A DNA stretch of 64,000 bases, taken from Butyricicoccus faecihominis. Lineage in GTDB: Bacteria; Bacillota; Clostridia; Oscillospirales; Butyricicoccaceae. Shown in pieces: positions 1-8,365 of the stretch. The stretch is taken from the NCBI RefSeq assembly GCF_024462775.1, contig NZ_JANGCE010000001.1, positions 186,001-250,000 of the forward strand, given 5' to 3'. Position numbers and translations under genes: made by a program. The notes under the pieces were generated by a model. That model saw only the letters and a program-made list of their open reading frames with translations. It was not told the DNA's origin and did not search any database. Position 1 is the stretch's first letter, and each line of letters begins with the position of its first letter.

Positions 1-71
1 TTCCGCCGTTTATCCAAAGCATTATCAAAGCGGGCGGCCTGCTCGCGTCGCTCAAAGAGAGAGGGGTCTAA
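1..71 (+). CDS. leuD: 3-isopropylmalate dehydratase small subunit, C-terminal end (partial)
   Basis: Frame 3 is open from the window edge to a TAA at 69-71 and encodes 22 residues, ending in IIKAGGLLASLKERGV. This looks like the usual LeuD C-terminus (a PPFI...I.AGGLL...K pattern). LeuD is the small subunit of isopropylmalate isomerase in leucine synthesis. It lies 3 bases before leuB, the usual leuCDB order. Only the tail is visible, so the call rests on that short match and on synteny. Confidence 0.75.
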   Translation, partial: PPFIQSIIKAGGLLASLKERGV

Positions 72-74
72 GCC

Positions 75-1151
75 ATGCAGTACAATATCGCGGTCGTAAA
101 GGGCGACGGTATCGGCCCCGAGATCGTCACCGAGGCGATGCAGACCCTACAAACGGTGGGCGGGAAGTTCGGACACAGCTTCTCCTTTCAAGAGGTGCTC
201 GCGGGCGGCTGCTCGATCGACGCGCACGGCATCCCGCTGACCGATGAAACGATTGAAATCTGCAAGGCGGCGGATTCCGTGCTGCTCGGCGCGGTAGGCG
301 GCCCCAAGTGGGACGAAGTGCCCTCCGGCAAACGGCCGGAAAAGGCGCTGCTTGGCCTGCGCGCGGCGCTCGGCCTGTTCGTCAACCTGCGCCCTGCGCA
401 GATGCACGCGGCGCTGTCGCAAGCCTGCCCGATCAAGCCGGAGATCATCGGCGCCGGGTTTGACATCCTCGTTTGCCGCGAACTGATCGGCGACGTGTAC
501 TTTGGCCGCCACTACCGCTGCGAGAGCGACAAGGGCTGGGGAGAAACCGGCTGCGACGAAATGAACTACTCTACATTTGAAGTGGAGCGCATCGGCCGCC
601 GTGCGTTCGAGCTGGCCAGAAAGCGGAACAAAAAGGTGTGCTCGGTCGATAAGGCCAACGTGCTGGAGACCAGCCGCGTCTGGCGCGAGACCATGCACCG
701 CATCAAGGACGAGTACCCGGATGTGGCGTATTCCGATATGTACGTGGACAACTGCGCCATGCAGCTCGTCCGCAATCCGGGCCAGTTCGACGTAATCGTG
801 ACCGGCAACTTGTTCGGCGATATCCTGTCGGACGAAGCTTCGATGATTACCGGGTCGATCGGCATGCTGCCCTCGGCCTCGATGAATGAATCGGGCAAGG
901 GCATGTACGAGCCCATCCACGGTTCCGCGCCCGATATCGCGGGCAAGGGCATCGCCAACCCGATCGCGACCATTCTTTCCTGCGCCATGATGCTGCGTTA
1001 CTCCTTCGGCCTTTCCGCCGAAGCGGACGCGATTGAGCGCGCGGTGGAAGCGGTGCTGAACGAGGGCCACCGCACCGCCGATATCGCGGCGGCGGGTGAA
1101 AAGGTGCTTTCCACCTCGGAAATGGGCGCGCTGATTCGCGCGAAGCTATAA
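75..1151 (+). CDS. leuB: 3-isopropylmalate dehydrogenase
   Basis: This cytoplasmic NAD-dependent enzyme oxidises and decarboxylates 3-isopropylmalate to 2-oxoisocaproate in leucine synthesis. The 358-residue product has the normal family length. It opens with IAVVKGDGIGPEIV and carries the metal/substrate region YVDNCAMQLVRNP, then NLFGDILSDEAS and the nucleotide-site stretch EPIHGSAPDIAGKGIANP. The ATG follows the leuD stop by three bases, with the GAGAGAGGGG tract inside the leuD end as ribosome binding site, so the two are translated from one message. It is the last leu gene here; the next gene has its own promoter. Confidence 0.97.
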   Translation: MQYNIAVVKGDGIGPEIVTEAMQTLQTVGGKFGHSFSFQEVLAGGCSIDAHGIPLTDETIEICKAADSVLLGAVGGPKWDEVPSGKRPEKALLGLRAALGLFVNLRPAQMHAALSQACPIKPEIIGAGFDILVCRELIGDVYFGRHYRCESDKGWGETGCDEMNYSTFEVERIGRRAFELARKRNKKVCSVDKANVLETSRVWRETMHRIKDEYPDVAYSDMYVDNCAMQLVRNPGQFDVIVTGNLFGDILSDEASMITGSIGMLPSASMNESGKGMYEPIHGSAPDIAGKGIANPIATILSCAMMLRYSFGLSAEADAIERAVEAVLNEGHRTADIAAAGEKVLSTSEMGALIRAKL

Positions 1152-1170
1152 ATCATAAATAAACGATAAA

Positions 1171-1267
1171 CGGCGCGATATGCATATGAAGTGCACCGCC
1201 AACGTTAGTTTCAGTATACCATGCTGTCTAACTTTGGGGGTGCACTTCACTGCGGCATATCGCGCCG
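1171..1267. repeat. 97-base imperfect palindrome downstream of leuB
   Basis: A perfect 13-base inverted repeat (1171-1183 with 1255-1267) encloses a second pairing block, GAAGTGCAC...GTGCACTTC, which continues to GTTAG/CTAAC with two mismatches, around a loop near 1206-1226. The folded RNA would be a long interrupted hairpin. It is much larger than a normal intrinsic terminator and has only a weak T-rich tail (CATATTCCTTTTC). It may end the leu message, or it may be a copy of a dispersed palindromic element. No second copy was noticed in this window. Confidence 0.75.
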
Positions 1268-1282
1268 TTCATATTCCTTTTC

Positions 1283-1311
1283 TTGCTTGTTCCATGCATA
1301 TGTTTTATACT
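1283..1311 (+). promoter_or_regulatory. Predicted sigma-A promoter of the Sel1-repeat gene
   Basis: TTGCTT (1283-1288) and TATACT (1306-1311) are separated by exactly 17 bases. A small GCGAG/CTCGC hairpin (1317-1330) follows just before the ribosome binding site. Confidence 0.6.
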
Positions 1312-1346
1312 AATGAGCGAGGATACTCGCTTTGGAAAGGACGACG

Positions 1347-3845
1347 ATGATGGACACTGAACAGAAAATGCCCGACCAAACGGATAATAAACGAGCGGAA
1401 AATACATATACCGCGGTCTTTCTGTCGCCCGAGCTGATTAGCGCGGCCACCGCCAGACAACAGCGCAATTATAGCGAGCTTGTGCGCCGGGCGGAAGACG
1501 GCGACTTATCCGCGCAGGATGAACTGGGCGTGCACTGTTGCAACGGCAGCGGCGGCGCCGAGCAAGATTTTAAAAAGGGATTCTTTTGGTTTTTGAAGGC
1601 GGCGGAGCAGGGAAACATTACCGCGATTTATCATCTTGCCATCTGCTATGAATATGGCTACGGCGTGCAGGCGGATATGCGGCATGCCGCCTCGCTGTAT
1701 GAGGAAGCGGCGGAGCAGGAATTTCCGCCCGCCCAGTGTGCGCTGGGCCTGTGCTATGAACTGGGGGAAGGCGTGCCGGAAGACAAGAAGCTGGCGCGGG
1801 AACTGTACCAGCAGGCGGCGGAGAACGGCTATGCCCCGGCACAGTGTAATCTGGGCTTTTTCTATTATCAGGGCATTGCGGTGGACGAGAACAACGCCGA
1901 GGCTGTCAGATGGTTTACCCTCTCGGCCAAGCAGGACTATCCCCGCGCACAGTTTCTGCTGGGGGAGTGCATGGAGTGCGGATATGGCGTGCCAAAGGAC
2001 GAAGCGAAGGCATCCGCGCTCTATGAAGCAGCGGCGGAGCGCCGTTTCGCACCCGCGCAATATCGGATAGGCCTGCGCTATTATTATGGCATCGGCGTCG
2101 CGCCGGATCAGAAAACAGCCGTGACTTGGTTCCAAAAAGCGGCGGAGCAAAACGATCCGGATGCGCAGTGCATGCTGGGGGAGTGCTACGAAAACGCCAG
2201 CGGCGGTCTTGACGAGGACCGGGAGAAATCCCGCGCGCTGTATGAGAAAGCCGCGCAGGCGGGCGTTGCCCGCGCGCAGTGTGATTTAGGCTATTTCTAT
2301 TACTACGGGATCACAGTGGAACGGGACGGCGCGCAAGCCGCTCGTTGGTTTGAAAAAGCAGCGGCGCAGGGTCACCCAAGGGGACAGTATTATCTGGGCC
2401 TATGCTGCGAAACAGGCTACGGCGTGGAGAAGAATCCGCAAGTCGCCGCCGGGTTGTATGAAAAAGCCGCGGAGCGGGCGTATTGGCCCGCCGTTTGCGC
2501 GCTGGGGCTGCTGTATGAAACGGGAAGCGGCGTGCCGGAGGATAAAGACAAAGCCCGCGCATTGTATCTGCAGGCCGCGGAGGGCGGCTATGCGCCCGCA
2601 CAGTGCAATTTGGGGTTTTTCTACTTTCGCGGCATCGCTGTTGAGGAGGACGATATCGCGGCCGCAAAATGGTTTGCAGCCTCTGCGGAACAGAATTACC
2701 CCCGCGCACAGTTTTATATGGGCGTGTGCTATGAAAATGGCTATGGGGTAAAGCAAAGCTGGGAGCAAGCGTTTGCGTGGTACAGTCAGGCCGCGGAACA
2801 GGACAATGTGATGGCGCAGTGTAATTTGGGGTTTTGCTACGAAAAGGGGATCGGGACGCAGTGCGACCTGCCGCTGGCGGTATCGTGGTACAGGAAAGCC
2901 GCGGAGCGGGGGGATGCGCAGGCGCAGCATAATCTCGGATACTGCTATAAAAACGGCTTTGGGATTGAGCGGGACTATGAGCAGGCGGTTCGGTGGTACC
3001 GTCTTGCGGCGGAGCAGGGTCACCCGGTATCGCAAAACAATTTGGGCTACTGCTATACGCACGGGCAAGGCGTCGAGCAGGATGAAGCGCTTGCGATCGC
3101 GTGGTACAAAAAATCCGCTGCGCAGGACTACAGTCAGGCGTATGTCAACCTTGGCTGGTGCTACGAATTTGGCAAAGGTGTGGAAAAAAACCTAACGGAG
3201 GCAGCCGCCTATTACCAAATGGCGGCGGAGCAGGGCAATATCGTGGGGCAGAATAATCTGGGCACCTGTTTTCTGAACGGAAGCGGCGTACAGCAGGATG
3301 AAGGTCGGGCGGCGGCGCTCTATCGCCAATCGGCGGAAGCAGGGTATGCCGCCGCACAGTATAATCTTGGCTACTGCTATGCCCTTGGACGAGGGGTGGA
3401 GCGAAACGCTGCACTGGCCGTCCATTGGTACGAAAAAGCCGCCGCGCAGGGCGACGCGGATGCGCAGTTTAATCTGGGCCGGTGCTACGAATGCGGGCAG
3501 GGCGTGAAGAAGAGCCGTCGGCTTGCGGCGGCGTGGTACACGAAAGCCGCGGAACAGAGTCACGCGCCCGCGCTGTGTAATCTGGGTGAGTGTTACCGAT
3601 TTGGCCGCGGCGTGCCAAGGGACAAGGCAAAGGCCGTGGAACTGTACCGGCGGTCCGCCGCGCAGGGAAACCGGGTGGCCATGTTCAACCTTGGCGAATG
3701 CTACGAAAAAGGCACAGGCGTGCCGAAGGATAAAGCCGAAGCGCTTGCATGGTATCAGCAATCCGCCGGTCATGGTTACGAGGAGGCCAAAAAGCGCGTC
3801 GCACGGCTGACGAACAAACCATTAAAATGGCTTTGGGGCGGTTAA
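1347..3845 (+). CDS. Sel1-repeat (TPR-like) protein with 21 tandem units
   Basis: Apart from about 45 N-terminal residues, the roughly 832-residue protein is built of Sel1-like repeats, 36-residue helix pairs of the form A..LG.CYE.G.GV..D...A..WY.KAAEQG. I count 21 full units and a final half unit, then a short basic tail. No signal peptide or membrane span is apparent, so it is probably a cytoplasmic scaffold; partners are unknown. Units 3-5 closely resemble units 10-12 at a 759-base offset, indicating internal duplication of a seven-unit block. The open frame extends to a TTG at 1332, but GGAAAGG at 1334-1340 lies inside that extension and fits the ATGs at 1347 or 1350. The gene stands alone with its own promoter. 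Confidence 0.9.
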   Translation: MMDTEQKMPDQTDNKRAENTYTAVFLSPELISAATARQQRNYSELVRRAEDGDLSAQDELGVHCCNGSGGAEQDFKKGFFWFLKAAEQGNITAIYHLAICYEYGYGVQADMRHAASLYEEAAEQEFPPAQCALGLCYELGEGVPEDKKLARELYQQAAENGYAPAQCNLGFFYYQGIAVDENNAEAVRWFTLSAKQDYPRAQFLLGECMECGYGVPKDEAKASALYEAAAERRFAPAQYRIGLRYYYGIGVAPDQKTAVTWFQKAAEQNDPDAQCMLGECYENASGGLDEDREKSRALYEKAAQAGVARAQCDLGYFYYYGITVERDGAQAARWFEKAAAQGHPRGQYYLGLCCETGYGVEKNPQVAAGLYEKAAERAYWPAVCALGLLYETGSGVPEDKDKARALYLQAAEGGYAPAQCNLGFFYFRGIAVEEDDIAAAKWFAASAEQNYPRAQFYMGVCYENGYGVKQSWEQAFAWYSQAAEQDNVMAQCNLGFCYEKGIGTQCDLPLAVSWYRKAAERGDAQAQHNLGYCYKNGFGIERDYEQAVRWYRLAAEQGHPVSQNNLGYCYTHGQGVEQDEALAIAWYKKSAAQDYSQAYVNLGWCYEFGKGVEKNLTEAAAYYQMAAEQGNIVGQNNLGTCFLNGSGVQQDEGRAAALYRQSAEAGYAAAQYNLGYCYALGRGVERNAALAVHWYEKAAAQGDADAQFNLGRCYECGQGVKKSRRLAAAWYTKAAEQSHAPALCNLGECYRFGRGVPRDKAKAVELYRRSAAQGNRVAMFNLGECYEKGTGVPKDKAEALAWYQQSAGHGYEEAKKRVARLTNKPLKWLWGG

Positions 3846-3877
3846 GCGCTCTGCGTTGCAGCAGGAAATAGTTTTTC

Positions 3878-3906
3878 TTGAGATTTTTGGGCTTCTGGTA
3901 TATAAT
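3878..3906 (+). promoter_or_regulatory. Predicted sigma-A promoter of the glycosyltransferase-thyX block
   Basis: TTGAGA (3878-3883) and a consensus TATAAT (3901-3906) are spaced by 17 bases, about 40 bases before the ATG at 3948. Confidence 0.8.
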
Positions 3907-3947
3907 AAAATAGATTTTGGATATACAAAGGACAGGAGATACTTGGA

Positions 3948-4688
3948 ATGAAAACCGCTTCTATCTTGGGCGTCCATTTCCATGCAGTGACCCTAGGTCA
4001 GGCCGTGGAGGTCGCGATGGACCGTTTGCGCGCGCGCAGACAAGGGTATGTGGTGACGCCGAATCCGGAGATCGTGGAGCTTTGCCGGAAGGACGACACG
4101 CTGCGCGGCATCGTCAACCGGGCCGCGCTGGTACTGCCGGACGGCATCGGCGTGATATACGCGGCCAAGATTTTGGGCGAGGAACTTTGCGGCAAGGTGG
4201 CCGGCATCGATTTTGCCGAACAACTGGCCGCCGCTATGGCGCGCGAGGGCATGCGGCTGTACCTGCTGGGGGCCAAACCCGGCATCGCGGAAAAGGCGGG
4301 GCGCAATTTATGCGAAAAGTATCCCGGTCTGGTGCTCGCGGGCTGCCACGACGGCTACTTTGCCGATCCCGGCGAGGTCGTCGAAGCGGTGAACGCCTGC
4401 GGCGGCGCGGACGCGGTTTTTGTCTGTCTGGGCGCGCCCAAGCAGGAGCGTTTTATCGAAGCGCATATGGAGGAGATGCACGCCACGCTTTTTTGCGGAC
4501 TCGGCGGCTCGCTCGATGTGTTCGCGGGCGAAGTAAAGCGCGCGCCGGATATTTTTATCAAGCTGGGTCTGGAATGGTTTTACCGGCTTTTAAAGCAGCC
4601 CAGCCGCTTTGGGCGCATGCTGAAGCTGCCGAAGTTTTTATTTATTGTGATCGGTCAGCGCCTTACCGGCAGAAAGGGGAAAAGCTAA
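3948..4688 (+). CDS. WecG/TagA/CpsF family glycosyltransferase (GT26)
   Basis: GT26 enzymes transfer a UDP-activated N-acetylmannosamine-type sugar onto a lipid-linked sugar at the inner face of the membrane, an early step of teichoic acid or surface polysaccharide assembly. The 246-residue protein has the family hallmarks: TPNPEI near residue 42, LPDGIGV with the likely catalytic Asp near residue 65, and CLGAPKQE near residue 165. The hydrophobic basic C-terminus, from LEWFYRLLKQPSR on, is the usual membrane-association appendage. The ATG is preceded by AGGACAGGAG. A WecA/TagO-like transferase and wecB lie at 14.4-16.7 kb and could supply the acceptor lipid and UDP-ManNAc. TagA-like activity is likely but the exact sugar is not shown. 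Confidence 0.92.
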   Translation: MKTASILGVHFHAVTLGQAVEVAMDRLRARRQGYVVTPNPEIVELCRKDDTLRGIVNRAALVLPDGIGVIYAAKILGEELCGKVAGIDFAEQLAAAMAREGMRLYLLGAKPGIAEKAGRNLCEKYPGLVLAGCHDGYFADPGEVVEAVNACGGADAVFVCLGAPKQERFIEAHMEEMHATLFCGLGGSLDVFAGEVKRAPDIFIKLGLEWFYRLLKQPSRFGRMLKLPKFLFIVIGQRLTGRKGKS

Positions 4689-4692
4689 CTCA

Positions 4693-5472
4693 ATGAAAGT
4701 CAAACTCATCGCCCATACGCCCGAACCGGAAAAGCTGGTGGCCGCGGCCGCGAAAAACTGCTACTCCGCCACCGATGTGGACGGCGTTTTGGAAGGGCTG
4801 ACGCCCGAAAAGACCGAACGCTTTGTTGAAATGCTGTCCGAGATCGGGCATGAGAGCCCGATCGAGCACGCCTCCTTCACCTTTGCGATCGAAGGGGTTT
4901 CGCGCTCGCTGCTCGCGCAGATCACGCGGCACCGTATGGCCTCGTTTTCCGTGCAGAGCCAGCGCTACGTGCGCGCGCACGGTTTTGAATATGTCGTGCC
5001 GCCCGCGATCGATAAAATCCCCGCCGCGCGGAAACAATTTATAAAAGCCATGGAAGACGACCAACGCACCTACGAGGCGCTTACTGAAACGCTTATGCAG
5101 GGCTATCTGGACGAGCTGCTGGAGCAGGGCGTGCCGGAAAAGAAGGCGAGGAGCGACGCGGAAAAGCACGCGATCGAGGACGCGCGCTATGTCATGCCGA
5201 ACGCCTGCACCACCCGCATCGTCATGACGGCCAATGCCAGAAGCCTGAAAAACTTTTTCGCGCTGCGCTGCTGTAACCGCGCGCAGTGGGAAATTCGCGC
5301 GCTGGCGGAAGAAATGTACCGCCTGACCTATGCCGCCGCTCCCACGCTTTTTTCGCATTGCGGCCCCGCCTGTGTGGACGGCGCGTGCAGCGAAGGCAAG
5401 ATGAGCTGCGGCAAGGCGGCCGAGGTGCGGGCACATTACCAAATGCTGCGGGGAGACGCGGCAACCGAATAG
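4693..5472 (+). CDS. thyX: FAD-dependent thymidylate synthase
   Basis: ThyX methylates dUMP to dTMP using methylenetetrahydrofolate and reduced FAD, unlike ThyA. The signature RHRMASFSVQS (the RHR-x7-S motif) lies near residues 78-88, and SPIEHASFTF precedes it as the conserved flavin/substrate-binding stretch. The later NARSLKNFFALRCC and AQWEIRALA segments are also typical. At 259 residues it is slightly longer than the 215-250 common in the family. It begins four bases after the glycosyltransferase stop, with AAAGGGG as ribosome binding site inside that gene's end, so the two are in one operon. A dCTP deaminase at 29.5 kb also serves thymidylate supply. Confidence 0.96.
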   Translation: MKVKLIAHTPEPEKLVAAAAKNCYSATDVDGVLEGLTPEKTERFVEMLSEIGHESPIEHASFTFAIEGVSRSLLAQITRHRMASFSVQSQRYVRAHGFEYVVPPAIDKIPAARKQFIKAMEDDQRTYEALTETLMQGYLDELLEQGVPEKKARSDAEKHAIEDARYVMPNACTTRIVMTANARSLKNFFALRCCNRAQWEIRALAEEMYRLTYAAAPTLFSHCGPACVDGACSEGKMSCGKAAEVRAHYQMLRGDAATE

Positions 5473-5484
5473 AAAGTGAGTTTT

Positions 5485-6402
5485 ATGTTACTGCCATTTC
5501 GAGAGATCACGATAGAAGACAAAGCGGCCGTGGACGCCTGCGGCGCTCACCACAATTACCACCTGTGCGAGCGGTGCTTTACCGACCTGTTCATGTGGCG
5601 CGGCCATTACGAGACGCAGATCTGCTTTTTGGACGGCTTTCTGCTGGTCAAGATGCGGCCCGAGGACGGCGGCTTCGAGCGTTATCTCGCTCCGATCGGC
5701 GACGGCGATCTTGCCGCCGCGATCAAGGCCTTGGAAGCGGACGCCGCCGGGCGCGGCAATCCCTTCCTGATGGTTTCCATCGCCGAGGAAATGATCGAGC
5801 GTGTGGAAGCGGCCTGTCCGGGCCGGTTCGAGTTCCTGCACGGGAACGAGGATGGGGACGATTATATCTATCTGGCCGAAAAGCTCCGCACGCTATCGGG
5901 GAAAAAGCTGCAAAGCAAGCGCAATTTGGTCAACCGTTTTTTGGCCGCGCATGAAAACCGTTGGAGCTATGAGGATATCACGCCCGAAACAACGGGCGAG
6001 GCGTACGAATATCACCTGCGCTGGTGCCGCCAAAACGGCTGCGCGCACAACGCATCGTTTGAAGGGGAGACCTGCGCGATCAAGCAGGCGCTCGATCACT
6101 TCGCGGCGCTCGATCTGCGCGGCGGCATGCTGCGGCTGGACGGCGAGGTAATCGCCTTTACGCTCGGCTGCCGGGCGACCGAGGATATGTATGTGGTGCA
6201 GATCGAAAAGGCCGATCACGACATCCCCGGCGCTTACCAAATGATTAACCAACAGTTCGTTTTAAGGAACTGCGATGAGGTGGAATACGTCAATCGGGAA
6301 GAGGACCTTGGTCTGGAAGGCCTGCGCAAGGCGAAAAAGTCCTATTATCCTGTCATGCGCGGCGTGAAATACGCGGCCCGGATTAAGGACGCCGCCGTAT
6401 GA
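5485..6402 (+). CDS. DUF2156 domain protein (GNAT-like, PG-lysyltransferase C-terminal type)
   Basis: The 305-residue protein matches what I know of DUF2156 (LPG_synthase_C) proteins: an N-terminal half containing HNYHLCERCFTDLFMWR, then the KLQSKRNLVNRF helix, and a GNAT-like C-terminal half ending with QMINQQF..., NREEDLGLEGLRKAK and a YPV tail. Related domains transfer aminoacyl groups in lipid or peptidoglycan modification; the substrate here is unknown. No membrane domain is present, unlike MprF. The frame is open from a GTG at 5476, but AAAGTGAG at 5473-5480 is better placed as ribosome binding site for the ATG at 5485. The last bases overlap the next gene (ATGA). Confidence 0.85.
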   Translation: MLLPFREITIEDKAAVDACGAHHNYHLCERCFTDLFMWRGHYETQICFLDGFLLVKMRPEDGGFERYLAPIGDGDLAAAIKALEADAAGRGNPFLMVSIAEEMIERVEAACPGRFEFLHGNEDGDDYIYLAEKLRTLSGKKLQSKRNLVNRFLAAHENRWSYEDITPETTGEAYEYHLRWCRQNGCAHNASFEGETCAIKQALDHFAALDLRGGMLRLDGEVIAFTLGCRATEDMYVVQIEKADHDIPGAYQMINQQFVLRNCDEVEYVNREEDLGLEGLRKAKKSYYPVMRGVKYAARIKDAAV

Positions 6403-7199
6403 TCCGATTTGCCGACACGGGCGATTTAGAAGCGGTGCGCCGCCTTTGGGAGACCTGCTTTCCGGATGAGGGCGGCTTTAACGATTGGTTTTTTGAAAAC
6501 CGTTACGCGCCCCGGCACACGCTGCTTTTCACGGATGAGGGCGTGATCTGCGCCATGCTGCAAATGCTGCCCTACCGCCTGCGCTTTGGTGCAAGGACGG
6601 GAGACGCCACCTATATCTACGGCGCGTGCACCGATCCCGCGTTCCGCCGCCGTGGGCTGATGGCGCGGCTGCTGGAGCATTCGTTCGCGCTGGACAGGGA
6701 AGCGGGCCGCGTATGCTCCATGCTGATCCCGGCGGAGAAATGGCTGTTTGACTTTTATCGCCCCTTTGGCTACGAACCCGCTTTTTTTGCAGACAAGCGC
6801 CGCGTGGAACGGCAAGCGGTTTCCGCCTTGCTGCCGCGGCGGCTGACAGGCGCGGATATTCCCGCAATGGACGCGCTTTATGCGCGGTCGGCGGGCGAGC
6901 TTGCCGTTTTGCGGGACGATGCGTTCTGGCGCATGCAGCTATCGCTGTTTGATGCGCTCGGCGCGGGCGTCTACGGCTGGTTCGGTGAGGACGGCCTTGC
7001 CGCTTACGCCTTTTGCTGGGCGGACGGCGCGCAGGAAGCCGTTGGCATGCGTCCGGCGTACGAGCAGGGCCTGCTGCAAACGTTGGGGCTGGCCGCGCTA
7101 TCGTATACCGCCCCCGGCGGCAAGATGCCGCTTGGCTGTGTCAAGTGGCATATTCCGTCGCCGAACCAAACGGGTTATTTCAATTTAATGCTGAACTGA
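6399..7199 (+). CDS. GNAT family N-acetyltransferase
   Basis: The N-terminal 130 residues form a GNAT fold, with IYGACTDPAFRRRGLMARL as the acetyl-CoA-binding motif A (R-R-x-G-L pattern) near residues 70-88 and FYRPFGYEP as motif B. The C-terminal half looks like the second domain of Eis-like or two-domain GNATs. The 266-residue length fits this. The substrate cannot be told. The ATG overlaps the stop of the DUF2156 gene by four bases, so translation is coupled; the pairing of two GNAT-fold proteins suggests one modification pathway, which is inference. Confidence 0.88.
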   Translation: MIRFADTGDLEAVRRLWETCFPDEGGFNDWFFENRYAPRHTLLFTDEGVICAMLQMLPYRLRFGARTGDATYIYGACTDPAFRRRGLMARLLEHSFALDREAGRVCSMLIPAEKWLFDFYRPFGYEPAFFADKRRVERQAVSALLPRRLTGADIPAMDALYARSAGELAVLRDDAFWRMQLSLFDALGAGVYGWFGEDGLAAYAFCWADGAQEAVGMRPAYEQGLLQTLGLAALSYTAPGGKMPLGCVKWHIPSPNQTGYFNLMLN

Positions 7200-7254
7200 A
7201 CAAATATAGTTGCAAGCGTGCTTGCAAGCGACAACTGGAAAGGTGTGCTGAAAC

Positions 7255-7806
7255 ATGGTATATGTATTGCTGGCGGAAGGCTTTGAGGAGATCGAAGCGA
7301 TCACGCCCGTCGACCTGCTTCGCCGCGCGGGCGTCGAGGTACAGACGGTAGGCGTGACCGGTAAAACGGTCGGCGGCTCGCACGGGATCCCGGTGGTGGC
7401 CGATATCGAGATGGATGAGGCTGACTGGGACGGGACCGAAATGGTCGTGCTGCCGGGCGGTCTCAAGGGCACCAACAACCTCAATGAGGATGCGCGCGTG
7501 CACCGCGCCATTGAAGGCATGCTGCAAAAGGAAAAATACGTTACCGCCATTTGCGCCGCGCCGTCGGTCATTCTGGGCGGCATGGGCGTTTTGCAGGGCA
7601 AGAAAGCCACCTGCTACCCCGGCATGGAGGACGGCATGAAGGGCGCGACCCCGCTTTCCCGCAACTGCGTGGTGGATGGACACATCATCACCGGCCGCGG
7701 CGTGGGCGGCGCGCTGGATTTTGCCTGCGCGCTCGTATCCGCTCTTTGCGGCGAGGAGCAGGCGCGCCGGGTTGCCGCCGCCGTTGTGCACCATGCGGGA
7801 GCCTAA
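7255..7806 (+). CDS. DJ-1/PfpI family protein
   Basis: The 183-residue protein is a single class-I glutamine-amidotransferase-like domain of the DJ-1 (YajL/ThiJ) subgroup. Visible features are LAEGFEEIEA with the conserved Glu near residue 14, VVLPGG, the nucleophile elbow AICAAPSVILG with Cys near residue 101, and the C-terminal GRGVGGALDFA. DJ-1 relatives act as protein-repair or glyoxalase-type enzymes or in oxidative stress; the precise role is unresolved. The ATG follows GGAAAGGTG. The 3' end overlaps the folate gene by 14 bases, so the two are co-translated. Confidence 0.93.
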   Translation: MVYVLLAEGFEEIEAITPVDLLRRAGVEVQTVGVTGKTVGGSHGIPVVADIEMDEADWDGTEMVVLPGGLKGTNNLNEDARVHRAIEGMLQKEKYVTAICAAPSVILGGMGVLQGKKATCYPGMEDGMKGATPLSRNCVVDGHIITGRGVGGALDFACALVSALCGEEQARRVAAAVVHHAGA

Positions 7807-8365
7807 GAGCGCGTTGCGTGCGCGTTTCCGGCAAGAGCGGAGCGCGGTATCACCCGTTGAAAAGCAACGGATCGACGAGGCCGTCGCCGCAAACGTGCTG
7901 CAAAGCGGGGTCTACCGCGCGGCTAAAACGGTTTTCCTTTATGTTTCCACGGCGGCCGAGATTGACACTAGCCGTATTTTAGCGGACGCGCTGCGGCAAG
8001 GCAAAACGGTATGCGTGCCCCGGTGCGAAGCGGCGCGCGAAATGACCGCGCGCCGCATACGCACGCAGGAAGAACTTTGCGGGGCCGGCGCCTTTGGCAT
8101 TTTGGAACCGTCGCCGGACGCGCCCATCGTGTCCCCGGATCAGATCGACCTGATTCTCGCGCCAGCGCTCGCGTGCGACAGGCGCGGGGTGCGTTTGGGC
8201 TATGGCGGCGGCTACTACGATAGGTTCCTGCACCGGTCGAATGCTTTCCGCGCGGCGCTCTGCGCGGAAAGCCGCCTGCTCGAAGCGCTGCCCGCGGAAC
8301 CGCATGACGAGCGCGTGCAATACATTTTTACCGAAAGGCAGGTCTGGCAGGTTCATGAAACGTAA
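7793..8365 (+). CDS. 5-formyltetrahydrofolate cyclo-ligase
   Basis: The enzyme converts 5-formyl-THF to methenyl-THF with ATP, recovering folate. The 190-residue product starts MREPKSALRARFRQER, has the conserved YVSTAAEIDTS region, and ends with the family signature GVRLGYGGGYYDRFL. The open frame extends upstream into the DJ-1 gene, but the ATG at 7793 gives the standard N-terminus and standard length. It overlaps the DJ-1 gene upstream and the CPBP gene downstream, a tightly packed operon. Often named fau/mthfs. Confidence 0.95.
   Translation: MREPKSALRARFRQERSAVSPVEKQRIDEAVAANVLQSGVYRAAKTVFLYVSTAAEIDTSRILADALRQGKTVCVPRCEAAREMTARRIRTQEELCGAGAFGILEPSPDAPIVSPDQIDLILAPALACDRRGVRLGYGGGYYDRFLHRSNAFRAALCAESRLLEALPAEPHDERVQYIFTERQVWQVHET

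Noticed and set aside
147-1070. Long minus-strand frame opposite leuB
   Set aside because: Antisense shadow of a complete leuB; no ribosome binding site and no recognisable domain.
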